A model generated the notes under the pieces. That model had not been told where the DNA came from, made no database searches, and saw only the letters and a program-made list of their open reading frames with translations. A stretch of DNA of 64,000 nt from Ornithinibacillus halotolerans (GTDB lineage: Bacteria; Bacillota; Bacilli; Bacillales; Amphibacillaceae). The stretch is taken from NCBI RefSeq assembly GCF_014637405.1, contig NZ_BMEY01000010.1:1-64000 (forward strand), read 5' to 3'. Every line of letters starts with the position of its first letter. Positions within the stretch are counted from its first letter, which is position 1. Positions 42,445 through 50,920 of the stretch are shown here, piece after piece. Both the position numbers and the translations under genes were made by a program.

Positions 42445-43195
42445 TGCAAATATAAGGAAAGAATACATTAGTTTAAAACGGTACCTTCCTAATACAATAG
42501 CTACACTTGTATCATTTTTTATCATCTTTCTGGCTTTGTTTGCAGGTATCCAATTTATTGGTGACCCGGGCACAAAAGATGTAAATACTCAATACGTCAT
42601 CGTCAATTATGTGTTCTGGTATTTAGCATTAATAGTCGTTCAAGATATTGGCTATCAATTAGCAAATGAAACCATTCAAGGTACTTTAGAGCAGGTTAAT
42701 ATGTCACCTTTAGGGCTATGGAAAATAATGCTAGCGAGATTAGTCTCCACTATTATTGCAAATTCACTGATTGTTATCGTTCTCTTAATTGCAACGATGG
42801 GAATTACTGGTCAATGGCTTAATATCGATCTTCTTTCGATATTACCAATTCTTGCACTTACACTTATCAGTATGATTGGCCTTGGATTCATTATTGCTGG
42901 AATGACATTAGTAATGAAACAAATTAGTGCATTTTTACAAATTCTACAGTTTATACTTGCAGGATTAGTGTTTATTCCATTAACTGTTGCACCTTTTCTT
43001 GCATTCTTCCCACTTGTTAAAGGAGTGGACCTAGTAAGAGCTGTGATGATTGATGGAGTTACATTAACATCCTTCTCGGCATTTGATATTTTTGTATTAG
43101 TATTTAATGCTGTGTTTTACTTTTGCATCGGGTTAGTTTTCTTCCTATACTGTGAACGAATCGCTATGAGAAAAGGGCTTCTAGCTCACTACTAG
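42422..43195 (+). CDS. ABC-2 type transporter permease
   Basis: The protein has 257 residues from the ATG at 42422, which has AAGGGGG upstream inside the ATPase gene. It has six membrane segments with the ABC-2 features LANETIQGTLEQVNMSPLGLWKI (core QGTLEQVNMSP) and a hydrophobic C terminus. It forms the membrane part of the exporter with the preceding ATPase. The substrate is unknown. Confidence 0.88.
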   Translation: MNWFNLINANIRKEYISLKRYLPNTIATLVSFFIIFLALFAGIQFIGDPGTKDVNTQYVIVNYVFWYLALIVVQDIGYQLANETIQGTLEQVNMSPLGLWKIMLARLVSTIIANSLIVIVLLIATMGITGQWLNIDLLSILPILALTLISMIGLGFIIAGMTLVMKQISAFLQILQFILAGLVFIPLTVAPFLAFFPLVKGVDLVRAVMIDGVTLTSFSAFDIFVLVFNAVFYFCIGLVFFLYCERIAMRKGLLAHY

Positions 43196-43218
43196 GAACA
43201 GAATCATTGGCCTCTCCT

Positions 43219-43267
43219 CTCCCCCTTTGTTAAAATTATCATTAGTAATATCCATACAAAGGGGGAG
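43219..43267 (+). promoter_or_regulatory. Inverted repeat that contains the cvfC ribosome binding site
   Basis: CTCCCCCTTTGT (43219-43230) and ACAAAGGGGGAG (43256-43267) are perfect 12-bp complements separated by 25 bases. The right arm holds the GGGGGAG site, seven bases before the cvfC ATG. If the transcript begins upstream of the left arm, the site would be masked. Confidence 0.75.
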
Positions 43268-43273
43268 TCATTT

Positions 43274-44404
43274 ATGAAAATAGTTTCGATTGAACCAACA
43301 CCGAGCCCATATTCTATGAAAATTAATGTGGATGAAATGCTGCCAGATGGCAAAACAGAAAATTACAAACTAGATGATAACTTATCGAATGCACCTACTT
43401 ATATACAAGAACTATTCGGTATAAAAGGTGTTAAAGGAATTTATCGTGTCATCGATTTTATTGCCTTAGAGCGTGATGCACGAACACCTTGGGAAAAAAT
43501 TTTACCAGAGGTAGAGCGTATACTTGGTTCTGTTGAAGAAAATGAAAGTAAGGCAAACGACAAGGTAGTACCAGTGGAAGAACATTATGGAGAAGTAAAC
43601 GTATTTGTCCAAATGTTTCGCTATATCCCAACCCAGATTAAGTTGGAAGAAGGAGAAAATGAGTATCGCTTCGGTTTGCCTGGACGTTTCATGAATGCTG
43701 CGATTGAGGCATCCACCGCTTCCGACAATATGTTAGCTGAGCGCAAATGGGTCGAACAAAGCCCACGATACGGAGATGTAGAAGAAATTGGTAAAGAGGT
43801 TGTAGAAGAAATCTCCGCATCTTATGATGATGAACGCCTAAAAGAATTAGTAAGGTATGCATTAGATAACAAAACCGCCCCCTCTAGGTGGATAAAAGTT
43901 ACCTTAGAAATGTTAGATAACCCTGACTGGAGAGAACGTTACGCTGTTCTAGATAGAATGGATCCTACCTTAGATGATTTACCAGTATTAGATAGAGCAC
44001 TTGATGATGAAAAGGCGTCCATTCGCAGACTAGCAACAGCATACCTTGGGATGTTAGATGACAAAAAAGTACTTCCATATCTATATAAAGCATTAAAAGA
44101 CAAGGCTGTTAATGTTAGACGAACTGCAGGAGATTGTTTATCCGATTTAAGTTTTACTGAGGCAACCCCTGAAATGATTGAGACATTAAAAGATAAGAGT
44201 CGGCTAGTTCGTTGGCGAGCAGCTATGTTTTTATATGAAATTGGTGATGAATCGGCAATTCCTGCACTAGAAGAAGCACTTGAGGATCCAGAATTTGAAG
44301 TACGTATGCAAGCTAAAATGGCCCTAGCGAGAATTAGAGGCGGAGAAGAAGCTAAAGGCTCTATTTGGCATCAAATGGCACAATTAATCGAGAAAAAGAA
44401 TTAA
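43274..44404 (+). CDS. cvfC: Conserved virulence factor C family protein (NifU-N-like plus HEAT repeats)
   Basis: This 376-residue cytoplasmic protein starts with a scaffold Nfu/NifU N-terminal-type domain (about 1-85: EPTPSPYSMKINVD, NAPTYIQELFGIKGVKGIYRV in parts), continues with a middle region, and ends with HEAT-like repeats (about 210-365). It matches B. subtilis YpgR and staphylococcal CvfC. CvfC affects virulence and stress traits in Staphylococcus aureus, but its biochemical role is not known. Its ribosome binding site sits within a perfect inverted repeat. Confidence 0.88.
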   Translation: MKIVSIEPTPSPYSMKINVDEMLPDGKTENYKLDDNLSNAPTYIQELFGIKGVKGIYRVIDFIALERDARTPWEKILPEVERILGSVEENESKANDKVVPVEEHYGEVNVFVQMFRYIPTQIKLEEGENEYRFGLPGRFMNAAIEASTASDNMLAERKWVEQSPRYGDVEEIGKEVVEEISASYDDERLKELVRYALDNKTAPSRWIKVTLEMLDNPDWRERYAVLDRMDPTLDDLPVLDRALDDEKASIRRLATAYLGMLDDKKVLPYLYKALKDKAVNVRRTAGDCLSDLSFTEATPEMIETLKDKSRLVRWRAAMFLYEIGDESAIPALEEALEDPEFEVRMQAKMALARIRGGEEAKGSIWHQMAQLIEKKN

Positions 44405-44421
44405 AATTGGGGGAAGTTAAG

Positions 44422-44919
44422 ATGTTCATTCGTGAGGCAGTTCCTAGTGATGCAGAGGGGTTAGTTGAACTGATGCAACATGTTGAAAATACTTCTCCGT
44501 ATATGATGTGGGAAAAAGGTGAGAGAGCTATTCAGCCAGAGAACCTACAAAAAAGAATTATAAGCCTCAATCAGACACACAACTCAACTATTCTTGTTGC
44601 TGTAGATGAAGAAGAGTTGGTTGGCTATTTATTCGCGATCGGGGGAAGTGCTAGAAGAAATAAACATACAGCATATCTTGTCGTTGGAGTGCGCGAAAAT
44701 GTTAGAGGCAAAGGAATAGGCACGATACTATTTAAGGAATTGGATAGTTGGGCAAAAAATAAAAATATACACCGACTAGAATTAACTGTTGTAACAAAAA
44801 ACTCTTCTGGTTTAAACCTTTATAAAAAAGCTGGTTTTGAGATAGAAGGAACTAAAAAAGATTCTCTCTTCATTGATGGAGAGTATGTTGATGAATATTA
44901 TATGGGGAAAATATTATAG
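44422..44919 (+). CDS. GNAT family N-acetyltransferase
   Basis: The protein has 165 residues from the ATG at 44422, which has GGGGGAAG five bases upstream and lies 17 bases after the cvfC stop. Typical GNAT features are LVVGVRENVRGKGIGTILF (acetyl-CoA loop) and NSSGLNLYKKAGFEIEGTKKDS (core LYKKAGFEIEG), similar to RimJ/RimL-type or YkkB-like enzymes. It probably shares a transcript with cvfC. The substrate is unknown. Confidence 0.85.
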   Translation: MFIREAVPSDAEGLVELMQHVENTSPYMMWEKGERAIQPENLQKRIISLNQTHNSTILVAVDEEELVGYLFAIGGSARRNKHTAYLVVGVRENVRGKGIGTILFKELDSWAKNKNIHRLELTVVTKNSSGLNLYKKAGFEIEGTKKDSLFIDGEYVDEYYMGKIL

Positions 44920-44933
44920 AAAAGTAAAGATGC

Positions 44934-45163
44934 TGGGACAAAATTAAAAGTTAGACTTAAAATACGAACAATAAGCAATACTAGCTTCGGGAATATACGT
45001 AGACTCCTGCGGGAAGCAAGGCATCGGTGAGACCCCACAGTGCGTTAGCACGAGGAGGCTCACCAGCCGCCCGCGGAAAGCGAAGTATATTCCCAGAGCG
45101 GGTTAGACGCACAAACTAAACTCATTGTTCGTATTTATCTTTAGTCTAAAATCTTTTGTCCCA
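44934..45163. repeat. MITE-like dispersed repeat with terminal inverted repeats
   Basis: About 230 bp. The left end TGGGACAAAA ... TACGAACAAT is matched in reverse complement by the right end ATTGTTCGTA ... TTTTGTCCCA over roughly 45 bases. The GC-rich core (GACTCCTGCGGGAAGC, GGTGAGACCCC, GAGGAGGCTCACC, CCGCCCGCGGAAAGCGAAGT) can fold extensively. I recognise this core as a sequence seen many times in Bacillaceae genomes. It is much richer in GC than its surroundings and has no ORF. It lies between convergent genes. Confidence 0.85.
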
Positions 45164-45179
45164 ATCTCTTTCTTCTTTG

Positions 45180-45563
45180 TTAGTTTAATTCACTAATTCT
45201 TCTTGCCTCTTCGACTTTATCTAAATACTCGAATAAGCCGATACGATTTCCCCATGGGTCATTAAACGTGCACCACTTTACAGGTACTTCTGGTCTGGAG
45301 TGAATCTCGACACCATCTAAGCCTAGTTCTTTAATAAGTTTTTCTTTCACTTTTTCTAAGTTTGTAACCCCTAATCGTAATGGTCCACTTCCATCAGCAG
45401 GTTCGCCTTGTGCTAATTGAAACCAACTGCCTGGAACGATTTCCCACTCTGCAAAACCTTCATGCGGTATAAAGTCTGGATCCTTATCAAATAATAAATT
45501 ATACCAATGAAGCCCCTCTTTGAAATTTGTAACCCGGAATTGTATTGTCATTTCAAATATCAT
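45180..45563 (-). CDS. VOC family (glyoxalase-like) protein
   Basis: The protein has 127 residues from the ATG at 45563, five bases after GGGGTGG. It is a single VOC fold of two beta-alpha-beta-beta-beta units (FRVTNFKEGLHWYNLLF ... and VEIHSRPEVPVKWCTFNDPWGNRIGLFEY, core FNDPWGNRIGLFEY). The family includes glyoxalases, dioxygenases and antibiotic-binding proteins. The catalytic type cannot be told. It is monocistronic. Confidence 0.82.
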   Translation of the reverse strand: MIFEMTIQFRVTNFKEGLHWYNLLFDKDPDFIPHEGFAEWEIVPGSWFQLAQGEPADGSGPLRLGVTNLEKVKEKLIKELGLDGVEIHSRPEVPVKWCTFNDPWGNRIGLFEYLDKVEEARRISELN

Positions 45564-45606
45564 CATTTCCACCCCAAAATTTTATTTAAAGTGAGGTTAT
45601 CTCAAG

Positions 45607-45945
45607 ATGCGGAAAATACTAGTTACGTTATTAGCCTTCTCTTTATTATATTTTAGTACAATAGCAATACATCAACCAAGTGATATTATTATACACGGTC
45701 AAGAAAGTCCTCCCTATGCAAAATGGGGAAAGATTGCTATGCAAAATGTAAAGCAAAAATATCCTAATGCAGATATTGTTGATTATCTCCATGTTGGTCG
45801 AAAAACAGGCGTTCAGAATTCGACGGAAACCTTTAAATTATGGTTAAGAGCACCTGATAAAGAATTCGGCGTTTTTGTTAATATTACATTCGATAATGAA
45901 AGTGAAGAGATTGTGGATATAACGTATAAGGAAGTTGATAGGTAG
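45607..45945 (+). CDS. DUF3889 family exported protein
   Basis: The 112-residue precursor has an N-terminal signal sequence (about 1-21) and the family motif PPYAKWGKIAMQNVKQKYP followed by DYLHVGR. It matches the YqzG/YhdC group of B. subtilis. It is secreted or cell-surface and has no known function. GAGG lies nine bases before the ATG. Confidence 0.85.
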   Translation: MRKILVTLLAFSLLYFSTIAIHQPSDIIIHGQESPPYAKWGKIAMQNVKQKYPNADIVDYLHVGRKTGVQNSTETFKLWLRAPDKEFGVFVNITFDNESEEIVDITYKEVDR

Positions 45946-46004
45946 AAGAAGGTTACAGGGAATCTCCTTTTGTAGAAGTCAATAATAAATCTTTCCCATA
46001 AAAA

Positions 46005-46037
46005 AGGCTCGTTACTTATAGTAACCGAGCCTCTATT
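46005..46037. terminator. Bidirectional terminator
   Basis: AGGCTCGTTAC pairs with GTAACCGAGCCT (one bulge), flanked by A and T runs, between convergent genes. Confidence 0.85.
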
Positions 46038-46038
46038 T

Positions 46039-46749
46039 TTAGCCTACGTACGCATTCCAGTTTATTTCTTCACTGCCACTCGTAACTCCAATTGCCTTTG
46101 CAAATAATTCCTTTGTAAAATCCGGGAATAGTTCATTCACGAAACAGAGCTCTGCCTCCGAAGACTGCCACATTAAAAAGTTACTAATTCTTTTTTCTCC
46201 ACCTGTTCGAATAACAATATCTGGATCAGGTAACCCTCTTGTATATAGATACTTCTCAAATGTGGATTCATCTAGGGTCTCAATTGATAGGCCGTTTTCT
46301 TTTGCATCTTTAATAACATGATATATAGCTTGAATAATTTCGCTTCTGCTACTATAATTCAAAGCAAAATTTACGATTAATCCTGTATTATTCTTTGTTT
46401 TTTCCATTGCCTTTTCTACTGCATTTCTCGTTTGTCTTGGAAGACCTTTAATATCACCAGAAATAAGAATTTTAATATTCCGCTTCATAAATTCAGGAAG
46501 TTTTTTATTAAAAAACTTTATTGGTAAACTCATCAAATAATTCACTTCATCCTTTGGTCTTTTCCAATTCTCTGTTGAAAATGCATAAAGTGTTAATATT
46601 TTAACTCCTAGTCTAGCGCTCTCATCAATTATTTCTTCCATCGCTTTTGTGCCAGCATAATGACCTTCACTACGAGAAAGACCATTCCTTTTTCCCCAAC
46701 GGCCATTACCATCCATTATTAACGCTACATGTGTCGGAATCGTACTCAT
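46039..46749 (-). CDS. uppS: Isoprenyl (undecaprenyl-type) transferase paralogue
   Basis: This 236-residue cis-prenyltransferase has HVALIMDGNGRWGKRNG (catalytic Asp), the SEGHYAGTK segment, LYAFSTENWKRP and RTGGEKRISNFLMWQ. The last motif has Gly where UppS usually has Ser (RTSGE). UppS makes the C55 lipid carrier for wall synthesis. The usual essential copy lies in the frr-uppS-cdsA cluster, which is absent here, so this is probably a second cis-prenyltransferase whose chain length may differ. It may be cotranscribed with the upstream membrane protein gene. Confidence 0.85.
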   Translation of the reverse strand: MSTIPTHVALIMDGNGRWGKRNGLSRSEGHYAGTKAMEEIIDESARLGVKILTLYAFSTENWKRPKDEVNYLMSLPIKFFNKKLPEFMKRNIKILISGDIKGLPRQTRNAVEKAMEKTKNNTGLIVNFALNYSSRSEIIQAIYHVIKDAKENGLSIETLDESTFEKYLYTRGLPDPDIVIRTGGEKRISNFLMWQSSEAELCFVNELFPDFTKELFAKAIGVTSGSEEINWNAYVG

Positions 46750-46762
46750 ATTACTCCTCCTT

Positions 46763-48220
46763 TTAGAATTCCAATTCTTCGAGTCTTTTAATTACTTGTT
46801 GCTTTTTGAAATTAAAGGATTGCCACGTGTTTAAACTTAAATACCCAATACTTTCTTTACGCCCCTCAAGGATTATTCGCAAATCAGGGTATTCTGGATC
46901 CTTTTTATACAGCGTAATAAGTCCATCAATTCCTGAATAAGACAAAGAATTCATATAGTAAACATCAATTTTTCCAGTTTGTTCATATCGCTCTATATTA
47001 TTTTCCACAATAATTTCCTCTAAATTGATAGCATTTAATCCTGTGTAGAAAATCACCCCTGCTATCACATAGAAATGAATAAGTGAAATCCCTTCAATCC
47101 ATACACGAATTAACGTATATGCAAAAATTACAATTAAAAATAACATAAATGCATGTGCGAGAATTCGGTCCATCGTAAATCCGTACGCTTCTTCATATGC
47201 ACTTAAGCGAAGGTAAGCAGAAGATAGCATGATACCACTTGTAATAATTAATAATGAATACATACCCTTCATGAAATAACTTGATGACTTTTTCTTCGTT
47301 TTTACTAATTTTAAACAAGCAAGAAGGATAGACCAATTAATAACTGTTACTAATACAAGTTCAAAGAATCCTCGTCGCGCATATTCAGCATACGTATAAC
47401 TTTCTTGTATAGCATCCCCAAAAAAGTACGTAAATTGAATGAACACAAATAATAAATATATGCTATTAAGTAAAACCAAAATAGTCCCAACAATAACAGT
47501 GTCCCAGTTTTTATCATAAGTTTGGTAATTTGACTTAATTATCGGAGTATATCTTTTTCGTAACACTTGAAATACCCCAAAGAATAATATGGCGATGACT
47601 ACTGCTATTCCAGCTCGGATAATAACTTCTAGAAAATTAAACTTAGCAATAAAGTTAGGTACTTCCATCATTACTTCGCCAAATTTTGCATCTGCTGATA
47701 TTAGTAGTCCGGTAATGACTAGAAGTATTGGACTGCCCATCAAAAGTCCAATAACAATTCGTTTTATAGTTTGTGTCGTTTCATTATTAACACGTCTAAA
47801 CAATGTACGTCTAAAGAAAAGTTTAACTAATCGTTTCGAATAATTAATGGTCTGTGTAAGTTTTTGAATTAAACGATGTAAGAAAGAAGTTGATAACCAA
47901 TCTACATAATTAGGCGTTGTAATTAATACGACATGCACAAAGACTAATAACGGTATTACAATTAAATTCATTAGATAAAAAAACGAATTATCAAAAAATA
48001 GATAGGTTAATGACAATATCCAAATGGAAACCATTAATAACAAGCCTATTCGGCGATGGTTTAAATGAAAGCCAAGCCTAGTGTATAACACCGTATAGAA
48101 AACTGCTATAAAAATTGGAAAGGAGATCCCAATCGTTCCATGAAAGAAGCTTAGTTCCGCTAATATCCCCATTCCAAAACATAATCCTAAGAAAACAATA
48201 TTTTTTCTTCTATCACTCAT
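46763..48220 (-). CDS. DUF4153/DUF4173 multi-pass membrane protein
   Basis: The protein has 485 residues from the ATG at 48220, with AAGGTGGTGA upstream. It has about 12 hydrophobic segments and a short soluble C terminus (EYPDLRIILEGRKESIGYLSLNTW, core YLSLNTWQSFNF). It fits the DUF4153 family, which has no assigned function. The uppS-like gene follows 13 bases after it, so the two probably form an operon. Confidence 0.8.
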   Translation of the reverse strand: MSDRRKNIVFLGLCFGMGILAELSFFHGTIGISFPIFIAVFYTVLYTRLGFHLNHRRIGLLLMVSIWILSLTYLFFDNSFFYLMNLIVIPLLVFVHVVLITTPNYVDWLSTSFLHRLIQKLTQTINYSKRLVKLFFRRTLFRRVNNETTQTIKRIVIGLLMGSPILLVITGLLISADAKFGEVMMEVPNFIAKFNFLEVIIRAGIAVVIAILFFGVFQVLRKRYTPIIKSNYQTYDKNWDTVIVGTILVLLNSIYLLFVFIQFTYFFGDAIQESYTYAEYARRGFFELVLVTVINWSILLACLKLVKTKKKSSSYFMKGMYSLLIITSGIMLSSAYLRLSAYEEAYGFTMDRILAHAFMLFLIVIFAYTLIRVWIEGISLIHFYVIAGVIFYTGLNAINLEEIIVENNIERYEQTGKIDVYYMNSLSYSGIDGLITLYKKDPEYPDLRIILEGRKESIGYLSLNTWQSFNFKKQQVIKRLEELEF

Positions 48221-48314
48221 ATTTTTCACCACCTTAGTAATTCTATGTATATAGATATTCTATGTAGATAACCGAAAAAGTTGTTGCATTTTATGATACC
48301 GTGGGCAAGGGTTT

Positions 48315-48947
48315 TTAAATAGACGCTTTCCTTCCCCAACGATATCCAATCCAACTTATCGGATACAATAATATTGTTAAGACAATACAGGCTAAAATAA
48401 ACGGCCCATTTAATAAGGGTTGGAACCACTCATGCGGAATGAGTCTAAACACAATTAAATACATTAATACAAGATTAGGGATAACCGCTAAAATAAAAGT
48501 TCTTCGAAGTATTTTTAATCCAGCGCTTCCAAACTCTTTACCTATTTCATAACCAATTAATCCCCAAAACGCCATATAAACAATTATAATAATCGATGGC
48601 ACCGCAGTTAGTCTTTTCCACATGATTTCAATTAACTCAAACTGAAAAAAATTATATATAATGGTAAGTGATAAACCGCCTAAGAAAATGACAATGTTTA
48701 ACACTACAAATAATACTTGCATTTTCTTTGGAGTTACACTTGCCTCTTCTTTCCATATTTCTGCTATTTCACTCGGTGATCCTAAACGTTTTACAACTTC
48801 ATTATATAAATCCTCACCCTCGAAATTACCTTCTAGACTAATTTCGTATACATGGGATTGATATTCGGCAATAATTTGCTCTTTGTCAGGATGTTTTCCA
48901 AGAACTTCATCTAGTTCTTGGAAAAACCGTTCTTCCCCAGCACTCAC
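48315..48947 (-). CDS. HAAS-domain (DUF1700-like) membrane protein paired with PadR
   Basis: This 210-residue protein has an N-terminal HAAS/DUF1700 domain (about 1-70: [26 protein letters not shown] in parts, [15 protein letters not shown]) and four membrane segments. It overlaps the PadR gene by four bases (ATGA). It is a shorter relative of the protein at 30080-31090, and the function is unknown. Confidence 0.82.
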   Translation of the reverse strand: MSAGEERFFQELDEVLGKHPDKEQIIAEYQSHVYEISLEGNFEGEDLYNEVVKRLGSPSEIAEIWKEEASVTPKKMQVLFVVLNIVIFLGGLSLTIIYNFFQFELIEIMWKRLTAVPSIIIIVYMAFWGLIGYEIGKEFGSAGLKILRRTFILAVIPNLVLMYLIVFRLIPHEWFQPLLNGPFILACIVLTILLYPISWIGYRWGRKASI

Positions 48948-49276
48948 GATTCACTTCTCCCGATTAAATTGTTCATTACTTGAACATAACGGTGCCACTC
49001 ACTCGTTTTGGCCTGGAGCATTTCTTTACCTTCATCCGTAATACGGTAATACTTTCTTGCAGGTCCTTTTTCTTGATGTTGCCAATAACATTCAATGTAT
49101 TCTTGTTTTTCTAGCTTATGAAGTGCTGGATATAGCGTCCCTTCTTTTAATTGAAAATTATGGTCACTACGTCGGTCCATTTCTTTCACAAGTTCATAGC
49201 CATACATATCGCGTTCATTTAATAATTGCAGCACTAGGAGTGAAGTGCTTCCCTTTACAAGCTCACGATCAAACAT
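48944..49276 (-). CDS. PadR family transcriptional regulator
   Basis: This 110-residue winged-helix protein ([55 protein letters not shown] in parts) is a standard PadR. It is first in a two-gene operon with the HAAS protein. A -35/-10 pair and the dyad ACCTA-7-TAGGT (49287-49303) lie upstream. Confidence 0.92.
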   Translation of the reverse strand: MFDRELVKGSTSLLVLQLLNERDMYGYELVKEMDRRSDHNFQLKEGTLYPALHKLEKQEYIECYWQHQEKGPARKYYRITDEGKEMLQAKTSEWHRYVQVMNNLIGRSES

Positions 49277-49286
49277 ATTCTCACCT

Positions 49287-49338
49287 ACCTAGAATTATTA
49301 GGTAACTATACTATATAGAATTTCGATGTATATGTAAA
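49287..49338 (-). promoter_or_regulatory. Promoter and possible operator of the second PadR-HAAS operon
   Basis: On the minus strand TTTACA (49338-49333), 17 bases, TATAGT (49315-49310). The dyad ACCTA-7-TAGGT (49287-49303) lies between the expected start of transcription and the ribosome binding site. It differs from the operator of the first PadR gene. Confidence 0.65.
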
Positions 49339-49356
49339 GTCCTTTTTGCCATTTTT

Positions 49357-49923
49357 TTATGATTCCTTTACTAGAGCATAAAGACAAGTGTCCCGAAGTT
49401 CCTTACCATATACATCATAACTATCTTTTCTCAGAATACCTTCTAGATCATATCCTACTCGTTCGGCAACGGCACGACTTTTCAAATTATTAGCATCACA
49501 GCGGATTTCTACACGATTAGCTTGAAGCTCATGGAAAGCAAAGTTAGTTATTCCTTGAACCGCTTCCGTTATGTAGCCTTTTCCACTGTGCCGACTATCC
49601 ACCCAATAGCCTATTTCAAATTTACGGGACTTCCAATCAATACGGTGTAAACCTGAATTCGCTACAAGTACTCCTGTTTCTTTATCAAACACAAGTAATC
49701 TTAAATCCTGTCTTGTTAAAAAATTTATATGTGCTTCCCGAATATTAATCTCCTCTTCTTCTAGTGTCCCATCTCTATGCGCCCATGCCATCCAAGGTAG
49801 TAGCTCCTTCTTAGACACTTGCTTTGATTCATAAACTACCTCTCCATCACCAGGCATTGGCATCCTAATTACTAATCGTTCTGTTTCAAATTCACTTGGA
49901 AAATCAATTAATATTGGATTCAT
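49357..49923 (-). CDS. GNAT acetyltransferase, RimJ/RimL type
   Basis: The 188-residue protein has the RimJ/RimL pattern: ETERLVIRMPMPGDGE at the start, KFEIGYWVDSRHSGKGYITEAV and NLKSRAVAERVGYDLEGILRKD at the end (cited in parts). Members acetylate ribosomal proteins or small molecules. It is close to the YjcK/YdaF-type enzymes of Bacillus. It follows the DUF2785 gene by 21 bases on the same strand and is probably cotranscribed. Confidence 0.85.
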   Translation of the reverse strand: MNPILIDFPSEFETERLVIRMPMPGDGEVVYESKQVSKKELLPWMAWAHRDGTLEEEEINIREAHINFLTRQDLRLLVFDKETGVLVANSGLHRIDWKSRKFEIGYWVDSRHSGKGYITEAVQGITNFAFHELQANRVEIRCDANNLKSRAVAERVGYDLEGILRKDSYDVYGKELRDTCLYALVKES

Positions 49924-49944
49924 CGTTGTTCCCCCTATGTATTG

Positions 49945-50793
49945 TTATGTATTGTAGTATGGTTGATTGATAGATTGTAGTACGTTTTTAAGATGTTCTC
50001 TTAGTTTTGCGTGTTTATCAATTACCTCAAGATGAAGTAATAAACTTCTCAAAAATTGTTTAAAGTTGGTCCGTTGCATATATTGAACAGATGTTCCGCT
50101 AATAAAGTTTTGTTTCAATTCTGCCGTTATGTCCGTTATTCTATTAATGATATGTTGTTGGTCTATTTCACGATTTAGAATCGAAATTAGTGCTGTAACC
50201 ATTCGTTCATCCTCTTCAAATAAGAAGTACCCCTTATCAAAATACATTTTCTCTAGTATAGTCATAGCAACTTCTTCTAATTTCGAAATCGTTATCCCTT
50301 TATTTTTAACTAATTCATCTAATGCATCAGCAATATGCGCAATACTATGTGCCCAACCTTTTCCTTCCACAAAACCACGGACATCTTCCTCTTTATGGAT
50401 ATAATTAATCAACTGTTCTGCAATCATGTCTAATTCACTTTCAGCTAAAAAGGAATTTTGCCTATTCACATGCAATAGCACCGCAATAATTAGTGAAGAA
50501 AATGCCCTAGTAAATACGGCATCCTCATCATTGTCTTCTAATTTTAATAATAAATGCTGTTCATCTAGACAAACATAAAGTAATTCTTTAAGCTCCGGCT
50601 TTGTATAATAATTATTAACAATAAGGTTAATAAAGCTAGGATAAATTAAATGGTCTCGTAACTCTGGATCTGTACTACCAATATGATGAAGCATAGCTTT
50701 CGTTAAACTATTTATTTCTAAAGTTCCTACATTCAGGAAATTGCTCTCCTTAAAATCTAAGAGAATCAATTTCAACTCTTTCTCACTCAACAT
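49945..50793 (-). CDS. DUF2785 family protein
   Basis: The protein has 282 residues from the ATG at 50793, after GAGGGAAG. It is mainly helical and has the family segment GFVEGKGWAHSIAHIADALDEL (core GKGWAHSIAHIAD). Its function is unknown, and the family is common in Firmicutes. It has no membrane segment or signal peptide. It is the first gene of a pair with a GNAT gene. Confidence 0.82.
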   Translation of the reverse strand: MLSEKELKLILLDFKESNFLNVGTLEINSLTKAMLHHIGSTDPELRDHLIYPSFINLIVNNYYTKPELKELLYVCLDEQHLLLKLEDNDEDAVFTRAFSSLIIAVLLHVNRQNSFLAESELDMIAEQLINYIHKEEDVRGFVEGKGWAHSIAHIADALDELVKNKGITISKLEEVAMTILEKMYFDKGYFLFEEDERMVTALISILNREIDQQHIINRITDITAELKQNFISGTSVQYMQRTNFKQFLRSLLLHLEVIDKHAKLREHLKNVLQSINQPYYNT

Positions 50794-50888
50794 CAATCTT
50801 CCCTCTCCCTACTTAAATCTATCTATATCTATTCTATTTCACCACTGTAAAAACCTTCTTTTCTATTATTTTGCTCATGTATAAAGAA

Positions 50889-50920
50889 AGAGAGTCGACT
50901 TTTGTCAACTCTCTAACTCC
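50889..50920 (-). terminator. Terminator of the SulP gene
   Basis: AGAGAGTCGAC and GTCAACTCTCT form an 11-bp stem with a TTTT loop (one G-T pair). On the minus strand it runs into TTTCTTTAT. Confidence 0.85.

Noticed and set aside
44934-45163. GC-rich repeat as a riboswitch or structured leader
   Set aside because: It lies between two convergent genes, so it is not a leader. The terminal inverted repeats and a second partial copy fit a dispersed repeat better.
48226-48429. Short minus-strand frame beyond the HAAS protein gene
   Set aside because: It overlaps the 3' end of the HAAS gene in another frame and lacks a ribosome binding site.
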